Counted from the stretch's first letter, positions 37,813 through 49,689 are shown. The stretch: DNA of 64,000 nucleotides from Odiellus spinosus (GCA_963920705.1 CAWUCO010000283.1:879770-943769); one strand, 5' to 3'. Numbers and translations are program-made. The notes: generated from the letters alone by a model not told the origin.

Positions 37813-38770
37813 GAACAAGGTGGTCAAGCCCATAGGAATAGCTAGACCCACGACATCGTAAAAGAGGACGAAAGGAATGATCCAATATGAAAGTTTTAAA
37901 TTTTTCATATAAAAGTTTTAAATTTTTCATATAAAAGTTTTAAATTTTTCATATAAAAGTTTTAAATTTTTCATATAAAAGTTTTAAATTTTTCATATAA
38001 AAGTTTTAAATTTTTCATATAAAAGTTTAAAATTTTTCATATAAAAGTTTAAAATTTTTCATATAAAAGTTTAAAATTTTTCATATAAAAGTTTAAAATT
38101 TTTCATATAAAAGTTTAAAATTTTTCATATAAAAGTTTAAAATTTTTCATATAAAAGTTTAAAATTTTTCATATAAAAGTTTAAAATTTTTCATATAAAA
38201 GTTTAAAATTTTTCATATAAAAGTTTAAAATTTTTCACATAAAAGTTTAAAATTTTTCATATAAAAAATCAAGTTTTTCATTACTGACCGACAAAAACAC
38301 AACAGGCATAAGCCTCCCTTTTTTATCCTATTCGTGACGACTTGTTGGTGGTTTTCTAGTTTTATTACTGACAGTCTAAAACCAAAATACTATAAGCTCC
38401 CTTTTAGCCCCGTTCGCGAAGAAAAAGTATTATCGCTTGCGCGACGACTTTTATAAGAAGTTTTTCACCTCTATCATAACAAGCCTCCGTGGGATAGAGC
38501 TAGGGCGTCCGTCAATCGATCGCACAAGTTATGCCGCTTCGAGCGCAGTCAGTGGCTGGGTGGGAGACCTCAAAAAAAGCATATATTAAATACATGTTTA
38601 TTTTTATATATTGATTGGGACATCACGTCGTAACATCTGGTGGATAAGAAACGAATGTTTTTTCGATACGATGACGTTTTTCGTCATTTCTGGGACACTG
38701 ACTTCAGACTACCAGCACGACTCAAAACACTAGCTAGACCCATGTACAAGTACTTGGGTCTAGCTAAAAA
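37813..38770 (+). mobile_element. Satellite-bearing element, copy B
   Basis: Starts GAACAAGGTGGTCAAGCCCA, TAGCTAGACCC at 37839-37849. A 22-bp array (37886-38270) follows, then a unique part related to copy C (TTATTACTGACAGTC, ATAAGCTCCCTTTTA), GATACGATGACGTTTTTCGT, and the stem-loop TAGCTAGACCC / GGGTCTAGCTAAAAA at 38731-38770. Same ends as copies A, C and D; different array. No ORF. Confidence 0.7.
37886..38270. repeat. 22-bp tandem array of element B, about 17 copies
   Basis: Unit TATAAAAGTTTTAAATTTTTCA in the first six or seven copies, then TATAAAAGTTTAAAATTTTTCA in the rest; the change happens once (about 38027), so each variant spread as a block. Confidence 0.95.
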
Positions 38771-40499
38771 GGCAATCCAGTAGGTGCTAGAAGGAGAACA
38801 AGAAAGAAACATCATCATTCGATCATTTAAAATAAAAAGTTCCGATGTCTTAATTATTCGCGCAATATCTGATACGGGAAACCAAGAATAAATAGTGTTA
38901 AATCTATTCTTGGCGAAACAGATAACACTTTGTTCTATTCAGATAAAAGTTAGAAGCACTATGGTATAGAAGCCCCTAACTTGGTACATCTTTCGTAGCT
39001 TTAGTTTGACTGGCTCGAATTAAGCTTTCTACGTTTTGTTTTGTAGAAACCATAGCGGGCTATTCGGAAAAAGAAACTTCGACACTCTAGGAAAGTATCC
39101 GGAGAAGATACGACGATAATTAGCCCAACCCCAAATTTGATTAATAATACGACGGATTGTATATATAGGGCAAATTTCAGCAAAAATACCTTTAAAAAAA
39201 CGATATTTTATTTTTTGTACTTCAGGTCGCCAACGTGATCGCCGCGGCTCAGTTGAAGTTTATGATTGATTGAACTCGCCCGAAAGCGTTAAGAGCTTGG
39301 TTGAGCTTCCCCCTTTAGGTTGTTAATTGCGAGAAGCGATTTTCAAATCTAAGGCTAACAGCGTCTGATTACGAAAAACATTCGAGTTAACAGCGCGGCG
39401 ATTTTTTCATCAAAATTATAGGACTTTATAGGACATTTCAAGAAAATACGGGATAATATAGGACATGTTTGAAAATATAGGATTTTATAGAAATTATAGG
39501 ATGCTGATGTTTTAGTCAGGAAAAAAAATTTTGAAGCGTTTAAAAAGAGAAATTTAATCGCGCGTGGAATTTAAATAACCGGGAAAAACTCGATCTTAAA
39601 AACATTGAACTATCAGTGTATGAAATTGATTTAGATAATGTTGTACGAATTTGTTTTAATGAAATTAATGTTCACAATTAAGTGGCATTATCATCGATCA
39701 AAACATCTTGTAAGGTTTATTTATTTTTTTTTCCTCCCGACTAAACTTAAGTTCAGGGTTAGGTTTTACACTGATCATTTCTGTCTGTGTGTCTGTCCGG
39801 TGTTCGCGGATATACGGTGTAACCGGATGACACGTGACCTTTCACGTAATTTGAAAAAAGTAACTACCTTATTAGACCCAGGTTTACTCCCCGTACCACA
39901 CGAGAGGGTCGTGCGTAGGATGGAAGCAACCATATGTCACAAAGGAGCCACTTAAGGTGTTTAGTAAACGTAACCAACTTGGCCAAGATCGATCAGTTCA
40001 CTTTCACCTTCCTGCGAACTTCACGCGTTCATTCAGCAATGACTAATTAATTTGAAACCAATCGGCCGCTTTGATTCCAAATTAACTATCAAACTTCCAC
40101 GCGGAATCGACGATGGACAAGAAGCGGAGTACCTGGCCGACAGTGATCCGAAAATATCTCCCACCACACAAACTAATCCATCTTCCACTAAACTCCTCCC
40201 TCTACGGGTCTTTGTGGCGCAGTTACCGAATGCCTGGTGGAATTACTACCTCTAGACGTTGAGATGGTCGGATCTCCACCACTCTTACTAGCTTGACTAA
40301 CATAGCTCCTCGGAGGGTATATATACTACCTTTTTGTTGTAATGGCAAATTAGCCTTATGGCGTTATATCTATTATAACTAAAAATAATAAAATGGTTTA
40401 ACTTAATCTTATTAATAAAACAGCTGAATAACTTATTCAGTATAGCTAATTTAGAAGATATTTAAGATTTATATTTTAGATTAAAGTAATATTTATATT
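38771..40499. other. Mostly unassigned; R3 copy and a possible terminal exon inside
   Basis: R3 copy 2 lies at 39065-39125. Small direct repeats of TATAGGACATTT-type sequence occur at 39418-39500. ORFs at 39638-39955 and 40052-40255 (105 and 67 codons) have no motif I recognise. Confidence 0.45.
39226..39273 (+). CDS. Possible terminal exon of an unknown gene
   Basis: A strong acceptor (TTTTATTTTTTGTACTTCAG, ending 39225) precedes 15 codons, VANVIAAAQLKFMID, and a TGA at 39271. The amino-acid content is protein-like and GC is locally higher, but no upstream exon was found and I do not recognise the peptide. Chance cannot be excluded. Confidence 0.25.
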   Translation, partial: VANVIAAAQLKFMID

Positions 40500-40640
40500 T
40501 TAGATTGAAGTAAAGGTGCGTTTACACAGATATCCTAGATAAAATTAACAAAAAAGATTAGAAATAAAGGCGCGTTCACAGGGTATCCAAGACATAGAGA
40601 TGAACATTATATGGCGCGTATACATAGATATTTTCCGTTT
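40500..40640. repeat. Decayed copy of the 50-bp satellite unit
   Basis: TAAAGGTGCGTTTACACAGA, TATCCTAGATAAAATTAAC, GATTAGAAATAAAGGCGCGT and TCACAGGGTATCCAAGA repeat the unit of the arrays at 10390-10870 (inverse) and 21435-22265. Confidence 0.75.
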
Positions 40641-41583
40641 CGGCTGAGTATTGCGAATGAGAAAAAATATACTTGGATATCTTAAAAATATGAAATGGCG
40701 CATTCATCACGTCATCAGATATAGGATATAGATATTATAATTATAAAGATTGAGAAATCGTACCTTAACGTAACAGCAGGCGTGCTGGTAAGTTAAGCTA
40801 TCTTTAGCAGAAATTTATGACCAAAATCATTAAAGAAGGCGATTGTTGCTATAATTGTTTGTAAAATTTCTATGAATATCAAAAATAAGTTTGTGCGTAT
40901 CAAAGAGTATCGCGAATGATCAAAAATATATTGAGATATCAAAGACCACTAAGCCTGTTACAAGAGCTTGCGAACAGTAACATGTGAATCGGTTTGAAAA
41001 ACTTGTGGCACGCGCTTTTATAATTCATTCTTTCGATTTCTCGCGCGTTTGCGAGGGTGCCTTGTAATAAATTAGAACTTGTTAATAACTTCGATTATAC
41101 TATAACCAGTTGAAACTCCTAAGAAAAATGACACTCGTAAAAACTCTTCTTGAAGTAAAGTTGGTTTCCTGTGTTTAAAAAACAACACTCTTTACCAATT
41201 TTAATTAAAAAATCTGATGTTGGAAAAAACATATCTAACGAAAAGAAAAAATAGGCATCAGTTTTCTCTCCTATATAACCTAGAAACATTTCCAAAAACA
41301 AAACATTTCAAAAGCCGGCGCGTCCAGTGAACTTTGTTATGATCAAACGAGGAGACAAGATGATAAAGCTATCGAAAACGAAGTGAGCTAATTTTATTGG
41401 ATTATAAATGTTGGAGTTATAAAGATAGGCTGTAAATTAATTGACTGTAAATATCTTTGGACTTGGATATTTTGTCTGTATGTTACTAGCGTCTGGGTAG
41501 ATGAAAGTTATATATATCGGAAGTTTAGGAGTACTGAAGAGAAGGTAACATTCGTGAAGTACGTGTCAATAAATATCAGCCTG
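40641..41583. other. No recognised feature
   Basis: AT-rich sequence; a 60-codon minus ORF (41119-41301) has no recognisable motif. Confidence 0.45.
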
Positions 41584-43589
41584 TGCCCGTATTCTGCAAA
41601 ATTTCCTTCCCCCAAGTGAGGCCCAACCTCCTCTCCTAAGCTCTCTGCTTCGTTGGCCAGCAATTACGTCACATTGTCATAGGGTTTTTAATTGGTTATG
41701 ACGTAATTGACAGAAGGATTTTGATACGCCAAAGTTTCCCGCGCAATTTCAGTTTAGTGTTAAGACAGTTAACCGAAAATGTACCGTTTTAACCATGGTT
41801 TAAAACCGGGGCAACCGGTTAGTTTTTGTCTGAACGTTACGTTTTTGCATCAAGCTCAGTGTCATTTTTGCGTTGGAGCTCGTGAGGAAAGGTATTTACT
41901 AACTAGTTATCATACTGTGTGAGTATTAGCTAAGGGAAGAGTAGCTACCCCTTGGCACTTATGTTTTTATGATTTACAAATTACAAGTATGGGTACTGTA
42001 CAGTTAAACCTACATTTTTAATTTCTTCTATAGTCATAGATTGGATTCAATCATGGTATATTGTAAGTACAGTGCGCTTTAAATAACTTTCTATTTATTC
42101 TTTTCCAGCCGCAAGTACCTACGTATTTTAACATTAATGTATTAAAACATTGATAAACGATATTATAATACTTTTTAATGTTTTATGTAGTTCGGTATTT
42201 AATCTTTGACGAGATTAATCTATTTATTTGTAATGGTTTCTGTGGAACATTAAATTTTTAATTCACGTTGGACGGTTGGATGTTACCTACGATGGAAATT
42301 GGATACATTAGCGCTATTCTACCCCGTATGTTCGCATGAGAATTAAATGTATATTTAGTGTAGTAAAATTACGTTTTAAAAGCATGATTTCTTATTTTCT
42401 TATTTTTATAGCACTATTCTACCCCGTATGTTCGCATGAGAATTAAATGTATATTTACTGTAGTAAAATTACGTTTTAAAAGCACGACTTTTTATTTTAA
42501 ACATATTCACCTTTATGCAAATGTATATTTTGAGAATTAAAATGACGTTGTAAAACACGACTCGTTACTTTTTAACGTATTTTATTTCAGTACCTATTGA
42601 AGCGAATTGGTTGGCAGCCCATCGTCAGTTCGATGGTTGTGGAAGCGTTATTCTTCCTTGAAAGTCGCTTCAAGGACACGGTATCACAGAAAACAAATTA
42701 ACAACTTTCTTTCTGCAAAATGTAAATAATTGTAATTCTTGCAAAGTTTATACTGGCATGTTTTGATCTCTAAAATTTTAAAGTTATAACGAACTACATG
42801 CAAATAGGTTGAGATAATATTTTTTTTATAATTTTAACCTACGTGTACTCTATTGTACAATATGCAAAAATGTGTAAATCAAGGTCACTAGTTAAATGTT
42901 AAAGATTGTAATCTTAATTCTTACGATAATGTAATGTACAACTAGTATTAACACGATGGCAACGTTTGTTGGAACACGGTCTTCCTACGTTAAAACATTT
43001 ACACTTGTACTTTTCTACCAAGGAATAAAAACAATTGAATTTGTCTAATAACCCCTATAGTTTATTTCTATGCCAAGGCTTAGATAATATTATTTTTATT
43101 GTTGAAATTCAATGCTTAAATACTAATGTAGCATGTTGTACAATACATCATTGGATACTGCGTGAAAAAAAAATGTATTGAAATTTTTATAAACGGCCTA
43201 AACCGTTGGAAATAATAAATTTACATATGAATGAATAGACTTAGGCTAATCCTTCCTCGGCATTAAAACATTATCTAAGTCGACACAATAGATGGCGTTA
43301 ATAAGGATATAGGTCACTATATAGCCCTCTATAGAAGTCACGTGACTCGTGTACACTTTACACCCGATATACCGGTTTTCAGTGTCAATCTAGCATAGAA
43401 CTGAACCGAATTCATTCTGCAAATGTTGTCAATGTTGTGTTCATCGAATGAAATGACTTAGGTTATTTACGTCATAACCAATTAAAAACCCTAGAAGAAT
43501 GTGACGCAATTGCTGGCTAACGAATCAAAGAGCTTAGGAGAGGAGGTTGGGCTTCGCTTCGGGGGGAAAAGATTTGCAGAATACGGGCA
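41584..43589. mobile_element. 2-kb element with about 130-bp TIRs, no intact transposase
   Basis: Left arm 41584-41713 (TGCCCGTATTCTGCAAAATT, CCAACCTCCTCTCCTAAGCT, AATTGGTTATGACGTAA) mirrors 43452-43589. The interior has a 100-bp duplication (42311-42510) and exon-like pieces with good acceptors at 42110 and 42591. From 42591 one frame gives YLLKRIGWQPIVSSMVVEAL, another IEANWLAAHRQFDGCGSVIL; neither is recognised. Probably a decayed or non-autonomous DNA transposon. Confidence 0.65.
42311..42510. repeat. 100-bp tandem duplication
   Basis: CTATTCTACCCCGTATGTTC, GCATGAGAATTAAATGTATA recurs exactly 100 bases later. Confidence 0.95.
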
Positions 43590-45055
43590 TTGATCTTAGA
43601 ATGCCATCAGCATTTGGAAGTTCAACAGAGTAACGACAACGCTGTCAAGGTATCGCCATTTCATTTATCACCATGAAGAGACAAGCTGCGTTTTCCAGAC
43701 TCGAAATTTGAGATACCTACAGTGAGTTAAACCTCGAGAGTTCTTTAAGCGGAATGAAAAAATGCATTCCTTGTTCTGACGGTATTAAGCGTATGTGTTA
43801 GCGATGATGTTAATGGGTGTATATGATTTATAAGGGGAAGAAAATTTTCCCGTAGATGATGAAAACATCGACTTTATATCGTATTTATGGAATGGTTAGC
43901 CTTGTCCCGGTTCTCAGCGGCTACGTGTTAACACCGCCAATTTAGTCAACCTCCTCATTCCTTATCGTTTTCATCCACGGACTAATCATTCCGAGGACCG
44001 CTTGATGTTCGTCTAAATGTTAGCCATTTCCACGCCCCCCTCAATTTGTCACAGCCATCCCTCGTGAAGATTTTCTATACAACCAACGCGTTCGAAGATA
44101 GACTTGATGAATACTGGACTGTGGAATATTCTATTAACGGGCCGATTTTAACGTTAAAATGCGAAGGTTTTTTTTTTTTTTTAATATTTCGATTTTTTTT
44201 GTTAGTCAAAGCATTAATTACTAACCAAAAAATATGTCTATAAAAATGTAATTATCCAAGAAACAATGTCTTGTCTAGTGCTCCCCATTGAGGACAGATA
44301 TCTGTTTGGTCCACAGATAAAGTTATGGTTTTTTTAACTGGTTCTAAATCGGATACGAATTTTTTAATCCAACTACGAGAAAGTTATTTATATAATGATT
44401 TTATCTGTATTTTAACAGCGCCATCTATCTGCCAGTGAACTGAGGAGCGCTTTTTTAAATGAATACTCACTTAAAGAATGAATTAGAAAGATTGTCAAGT
44501 AATTGCGCGTTATTTCGCGAAAAATAGTAATGGAATTCGAGTTAAATTGACGGTTATCCGAGATACGGTTATAACCCGTAAATATGTGCCTAAAAAATGG
44601 AATTCGTTTGGATAGATAATTCGTATAGAAAAATAAGTTAAAAAGAGATTTATTTGTAGTAGAAATTATCTAAATGTGGTGTATAATTACTGTAATAGAT
44701 GTCTTAACTAATAGAGCTCAGAGTTCGTACATCTTTTGTTACAATTGAATAAGAGCATCGTGAATGTCAGCCGGATGAAACAATATCAATTTCTTATTCG
44801 ACTTAACGTATACCCGAATTTAACGGTAAAAATTATATTCATACTCATTGTATGAAATTGATACGAGTTATTCAATCGCCGATAAGAAAATTTGAAACTC
44901 GATTTTCTTAGCGGATATTAACCCAAATTAACATCTCGAAGCTATAGAATGTAGTAATTTAGTAGCTGATTCTTTAGCTTTAGATTAAATCATAATTATT
45001 ATATTCCATTCTAACACGAATTTCGAGAAACGTCTTATTTTTATCTTCGTGACAT
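43590..45055. other. Unassigned region with possible host exons
   Basis: At 43592-43650 an open stretch LILECHQHLEVQQSNDNAVK is bounded by ATTTGCAG upstream and GTATCG downstream. A second candidate is listed separately at 44053. A fragment of MITE family M1's end lies near 44715. Nothing else recognised. Confidence 0.3.
44053..44169 (+). CDS. Possible exon of an unknown gene
   Basis: The acceptor TTTGTCACAG ends at about 44053 and the donor is the GT after GCGAAG (about 44168). In between, an open frame reads PSLVKIFYTTNAFEDRLDEY, WTVEYSINGPILTLKCE. The composition (Trp, charged residues, no low complexity) is unlike the surrounding AT-rich DNA. I do not recognise a family. Confidence 0.3.
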
Positions 45056-46540
45056 TGGGGGAAATTCTCTAACTTTTCTGGATTTTATCGTAAACGATAA
45101 GCGATAACTTTACCGGGCGGGACCTTATCGATCGTTCGCTAAATCCGTATTCTCTAACTCGCGCGCTCGATTTACGATAAGCAATAGTACGATAACTTCA
45201 AAAACGGTAAAAAACCGTACTTTTGATAAAAAAAAAACATTTTTCGTTAGGCTTAGCTCTAAAATGAAAACGTTTTACAAAGTTTTTTTTCATTTTCATT
45301 CGGATTTATAGGATCCTTGGAATTTATTTAAATAAGAAAAAAATAGAAACAGAAAAGAAAGGTTATTTGAAGCCATTCTAATCTAATTAATAATTATTGA
45401 ACTTGCTATGAAACTTTGATTTAAAACGAGGCTAAAAGTGAAGGATTTTCAAGTATGAATGTGTAACCACTTAAACTCTTATTTAGCCTAATCCACACCG
45501 ACAATATTGAAGTATTTAATATAAAAATTGATTCTTTAGTTTTAACTTGAAATAAGGATGTGTTTACAGACTAGAAATGCGACGGAGAGAGTGCTTAGAA
45601 AGGAACAGTAGAAATAGTTGTAATGCCATATGTAAGTGGTTGAAAAAGCAAGCGATAAAATGGATTTCATTCAAATTGTTTTTATTCAAACTGATTCGCA
45701 TTATTGATACACAAAGCACATTTTATTCACTGTTACAAGAATTATTAAACCGGCTTAGGTACAGATTTTACAATTAACACGGAGAAAAAATTTAAATCAG
45801 AAAATATATTTCAAAAACAAGTTTACGGATAAATTCAACATACCTAGCTAGAAGTTCTAATTGCCCTTGCAAAATTATTAATGTTTGCAAGTGATACGGG
45901 TATTTTATGACGAAACATGGCAATTCTAGATAAATGTCCAACTTCTTCAAAATCGGTTGCGGTATGAGTAATATTTTCGAAATTTATCTTTCCAAAAGTC
46001 ATGAAAAATATTTAAGATCTATACACCGAGACTTCCGTAGTTTTATCCCGTTTATTTATACGGTATTCTTGGCTTTTTAAATTTTAAGCGTAGAAACAGT
46101 TTGGTTGCGGGATCTCTATCACATTCCTAGCAAATTTACTGTCAGTGGTACTTGTAGAATTTCCTACGGTAACTTTTAAATCGTGATAAAATTCAGCAGA
46201 AAATCAACATACGCAACACTGAAAAATGATAAAAGTGTTACTTAGCTACGTAGAAATCAAAAAGGTTCAACGAAAAAAGGTTGAGCGACGTACTGAGCTT
46301 TTAAATCACAAATATACTTTAAGAAAATGAAACTCAGGAAATCGTTCTAACATTTACATATGAATAGAGAGAATATGAAGTATCAAATTGGTACAGACAA
46401 CAGTTTAACTGATGCAAGGCTTACCTTAATAGTATCGAGGTCTTTCGAGGATCAGACTTCCTACTACTATATGCTCTGGCTTGACGAACAGATTATTGAA
46501 TTAGATAATCGGGAGAGTTTAAAACCTTTATTTATTTCAA

Positions 46541-46572
<32 letters not shown>

Positions 46573-47250
46573 CGGCGTGTAACGTAACGTCTTTACGCCC
46601 GGACAGCGGTCGCGATTGCGAACCAGGTATGGCGCCAAGGCGTAAGGCCTTGAGCAACTCAGTTATGGTAAGTAACTACGCAGGGATTAGGACTGGGAAT
46701 TGCCCACGCGACGGAAGGAGATGGGAATGGGGAAGAGGAAGGACCATTCCGTCGCGGACCATTCGCAACACTCCCTATGGGCAAGGGACCTGCGATTCGA
46801 GCAGGACAACACCCAGACCTTGCCACTGAGACGCCAGTTTACAGGAGTACGCCACCACTCCCGGCTTATTTCAAGCCTTCGGCACAAAATCGTTCGTTCG
46901 CTTGGCTGCCATTTTAGCGGAAGTGTAACGAAGGTCGCTACGTAGCGTTTTTTATTTGAAATAAGATTGAAGCCGCGAAATTCAAACGCGTATTTTTTAC
47001 TAGTATTTGCTTGTTGAAGCCTATCAATTCTAAAAAATGATCTAAAAACTCTGAATTATAGAAATTATGGTTGTTTTTTCTTCGTTCGATAAGAGTTACC
47101 GACAGCAAATACCCTGTTGTTAAGTTATCGGATCTCGCGCTCGATATTTTCACGTTTGGAAGTTAGAGAATACCATTTTTGATAACTTATCACATTTACG
47201 ATAAAACCGGAGTTATCGTGCACGATAAAAAAGTTAGAGAATTGCCCCAC
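45056..47250. mobile_element. 2.2-kb element with GGGGNAATTCTCTAACTTTT ends
   Basis: Left end TGGGGGAAATTCTCTAACTT with TTTATCGTAAACGATAAGCG; right end, inverted, TGGGGCAATTCTCTAACTTT with TTTATCGTGCACGATAA. Further ATTCTCTAAC and TTAGAGAAT copies sit near both ends (45150, 47163). Internal short ORFs (45577-45777, 46360-46587) are unrecognised. A SINE is nested at 46544-46865. Confidence 0.6.
46544..46865 (-). mobile_element. SINE with poly(A) tail and 12-bp target duplication
   Basis: TTATTTCAAGCC flanks it on both sides (46532-46543 and 46866-46877). The left side is 29 T, the tail of a minus-strand retroposon. The head, read on the minus strand, starts CCGGGAGTGGTGGCGTACTC, CTGTAA and later has CTCGAATCGCAGG, resembling Pol III A and B boxes. 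The first 26 bases resemble the Alu domain of 7SL RNA (GCCGGGCGCGGTGGCG, CCTGTA), but a tRNA origin is not excluded. No coding role; ORFs here are incidental. Confidence 0.85.
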
Positions 47251-47373
47251 TATCTGTTCGAATAAACGCGTAATTTTGTTTATTAATTATGCTTCAAATT
47301 TTATCTCCGAGTTTAATTTGTATCCAGCATTCGATACGCGTCTGTTAATATAGTTTAGTATATATTAGTCGGA

Positions 47374-47590
47374 ACCGGACAATTGGGCGCCGAAATTTGG
47401 GCGCCGGACATTTGGGCGCCGGACATTTGGACGCCTCGACATTTGGACGCCGAGCCATTTGGATGCCGTGCCATTTGGGCGCCGTGCCATTTGGGCGCCT
47501 GGACATTTGGGCGCCGGGACATTTGGGCGCTGGGACATTTGGGCGCCTGGACATTTGGGCGCCTGGACATTTAGGCGCCGGGACATTTGA
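47374..47590. repeat. 16-bp tandem array, about 13 copies
   Basis: GGGCGCCGGGACATTT with minor changes; three units are 48 nt, so all frames stay open and give P/R/Q-rich pseudo-ORFs on both strands. Confidence 0.95.
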
Positions 47591-48212
47591 GCCACATTTT
47601 AGATTAGGCTAAGCAAAGATTATAACCACTGAGCAGGTTTTTCTTTCGAATGGGATTCGGCCCAATGTCTCCCAATAATGTTTACCTCCCCGACTGAACT
47701 TTAGTTGAGTCAGTGAGGTTAAGTTTGGTAAGATTACATTTTCGTCAGGGATTTAATATTTTGGTTTCGAACTTGTTAATAAACCATTTTGCCTGAAACG
47801 CAAAATTTGTTTAGAACCAAGAGGGTCAGAGGGACAATCGTTAATAATATCTTGTAATAATATATTTTTCGTAAGAAATATAAATACAAATTATTAGACC
47901 AAACATTCTTAATTAACGTTTGAATTGTCTGTTTTTAAGCAGGATATTTCAATTAGATTAAACCGGTTCAAACCGCCTTTCTTGTAACCTTTTAGGTAAG
48001 GTTAGGTTAGATAATTACACAAACTAGCCCGTTCATCCAACTAGATAATATCTTCGGCTAGCCCGTTAGTCTTGTAATATTTTAGGTTAGGTTAGGTTGG
48101 AAATAAATTCATTAGTTCCTAAATGTCGCGGCGCCCGAATGTCCTTACAAACTTGGCGCCCAAAATGGCCAGCGCCTAATTTGCCGGCGCTTGAATGTCG
48201 CGCGCCGTATAT
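47374..48212. mobile_element. Foldback-like element with 16-bp-repeat arms
   Basis: The left arm is an array of GACATTTGGGCGCCGG; the right end (48118-48212) has inverted, diverged copies (GGCGCCCGAATGTCC, GGCGCCCAAAATGG, GGCGCTTGAATGTCG). The centre contains AGGTTAGGTTAGG sequence of the 35460 repeat family. No ORF beyond repeat artefacts. Confidence 0.55.
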
Positions 48213-49295
48213 TAGTAACTGTACCCTTTACATCAGTAAATTATAGTTAAAGATTATTAATCGATCCTTAGGTTATTTTAGATTGCGTTTTTTTTTCTAT
48301 AATACCTCGCGTAAATTGTTTTGGGGAATATGTTTGTTACTCGCGTGTGAACTTCAAACTAAGGACCATCCTCTAGTTAAATAAGACGATGAAAAATGGT
48401 CGTCAGTCCATCCTGTGATCTTTGTTCCTTGTTTTCTCTCTTTATATATATATTGAATTGGAGATCCTTATAGAGGTTCGGTTAAGGGTTTTTAACCAAT
48501 AAGGTCGTATTTGGAAGCCTTGTTATTGATTTTTGAGGAACGCTTTCTATCCAATCATGACTCGGCACTGAAAGATGAAGCCCTGTAGTGAAGCCTCGTA
48601 GGTGGGACTTTATCCCTCCAAACATTCAACAACGTCACCCTCCTTCTCCAGGCATCTCTCTTCTTCATCCCATCATCGTCGTTTTGATTCTGTTACACGC
48701 GCGCTTTCCATCGGGTTTTTTATTCCCCTTTCTTGTTTTCCTCTTCGATGAAAAAGGAACCATTTGATATGTTAACGTATAAATCGATCGTTTAGATAAA
48801 TATAACGTTTTCCATATTATACAGACACCTTAAATCCGATTTGATATTTCAATTTGTGAAATGTAATTTTTCTATTCAGACTTCGCCCGCGAGACCCGCA
48901 AAGCCTAGTTCGAAGATCTTATTAGTAGATTTAGATAATTGGTTATTGAAATCTAGCGCTCCCAACTGATATCCGAATAGAATAAACTTATTTGTTTCTC
49001 GTATCAGATATTGAGCGAATAAGTTAACTGTTACAAATTGTTTACACGACCTGTTTACGGCGGGGTTAAAATACAGATAAAAAAGTGACGTAAATAACAT
49101 TACTTCAGATAAGCGCTTAAACTGCATGGTGTCAGTTTCTCGTGGTTAGATTAAACAGTCCGTTTATCCGATTTAGAACTAGGTAGTTAAAAAACCTATC
49201 GGTTTAATTTGTTGACTGAACAGATATTTGGCCGCGGATGGAAATACTAAAATTGGTTATCAAATCAATGCGATAAATACGGCTTGCATAACTTT
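48213..49295. other. No recognised feature
   Basis: AT-rich sequence. An 83-codon minus ORF (48876-49127) carries no motif I recognise. Confidence 0.45.
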
Positions 49296-49350
49296 TTAAA
49301 CCCACCTGATGATGGAGTAATAGCTCCGAAACGTTGTCTTAGTCAATAAA
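49296..49350 (+). ncRNA. Hammerhead-ribozyme-like motif (degenerate)
   Basis: CTGATGA at 49306-49312, a potential stem II GGAG / CTCC (49314-49317 with 49324-49327), then GAAACGTTGTC at 49328-49338, the short stem III plus cleavage-site layout of the minimal type I hammerheads found in Penelope-like elements. One extra base lies between CTGATGA and stem II, and stem I cannot be paired convincingly, so activity is doubtful. Confidence 0.35.
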
Positions 49351-49689
49351 ATTATTGATAAATAAAACTGCAGTGACTCCTTGTGAAATTTTTTTTTAAT
49401 TAAAAGATAGCGAACCCGTTGAAAAATAGTTAAAGATGTGCGCCTAGCGCGCGTGGCACAATGGACTTCGCGAACGAGAGCTCCACACAAAGGATCAGGG
49501 GATTACAACCTTCGGGTACCGGATAAGAAAGAAAAATATAATTGCTACCATGCCGCTGTATTCGCGGGACATGGCAACTAAGGGAATCATAGAATTTTCT
49601 TAAAATTAAATACACTTTAGACCGGTTCAAAAATGGAAGCCTCATGTGCAAGAAATACTGTTACAATGGTCGAAATATAATGTCTAAAA

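Noticed and set aside
37489-37930. Short minus ORFs over the homeobox fragment taken as genes
   Set aside because: They mix correct and shifted frames of one broken homeodomain exon and continue into the intron or element B.
46629-46945. Arg-rich ORFs at 46629-46945
   Set aside because: They lie in the SINE body; non-coding.
49430-49540. tRNA-derived SINE (TGGCACAATGGAC looks like an A box)
   Set aside because: No convincing B box at the right distance, no tail, no target duplication.
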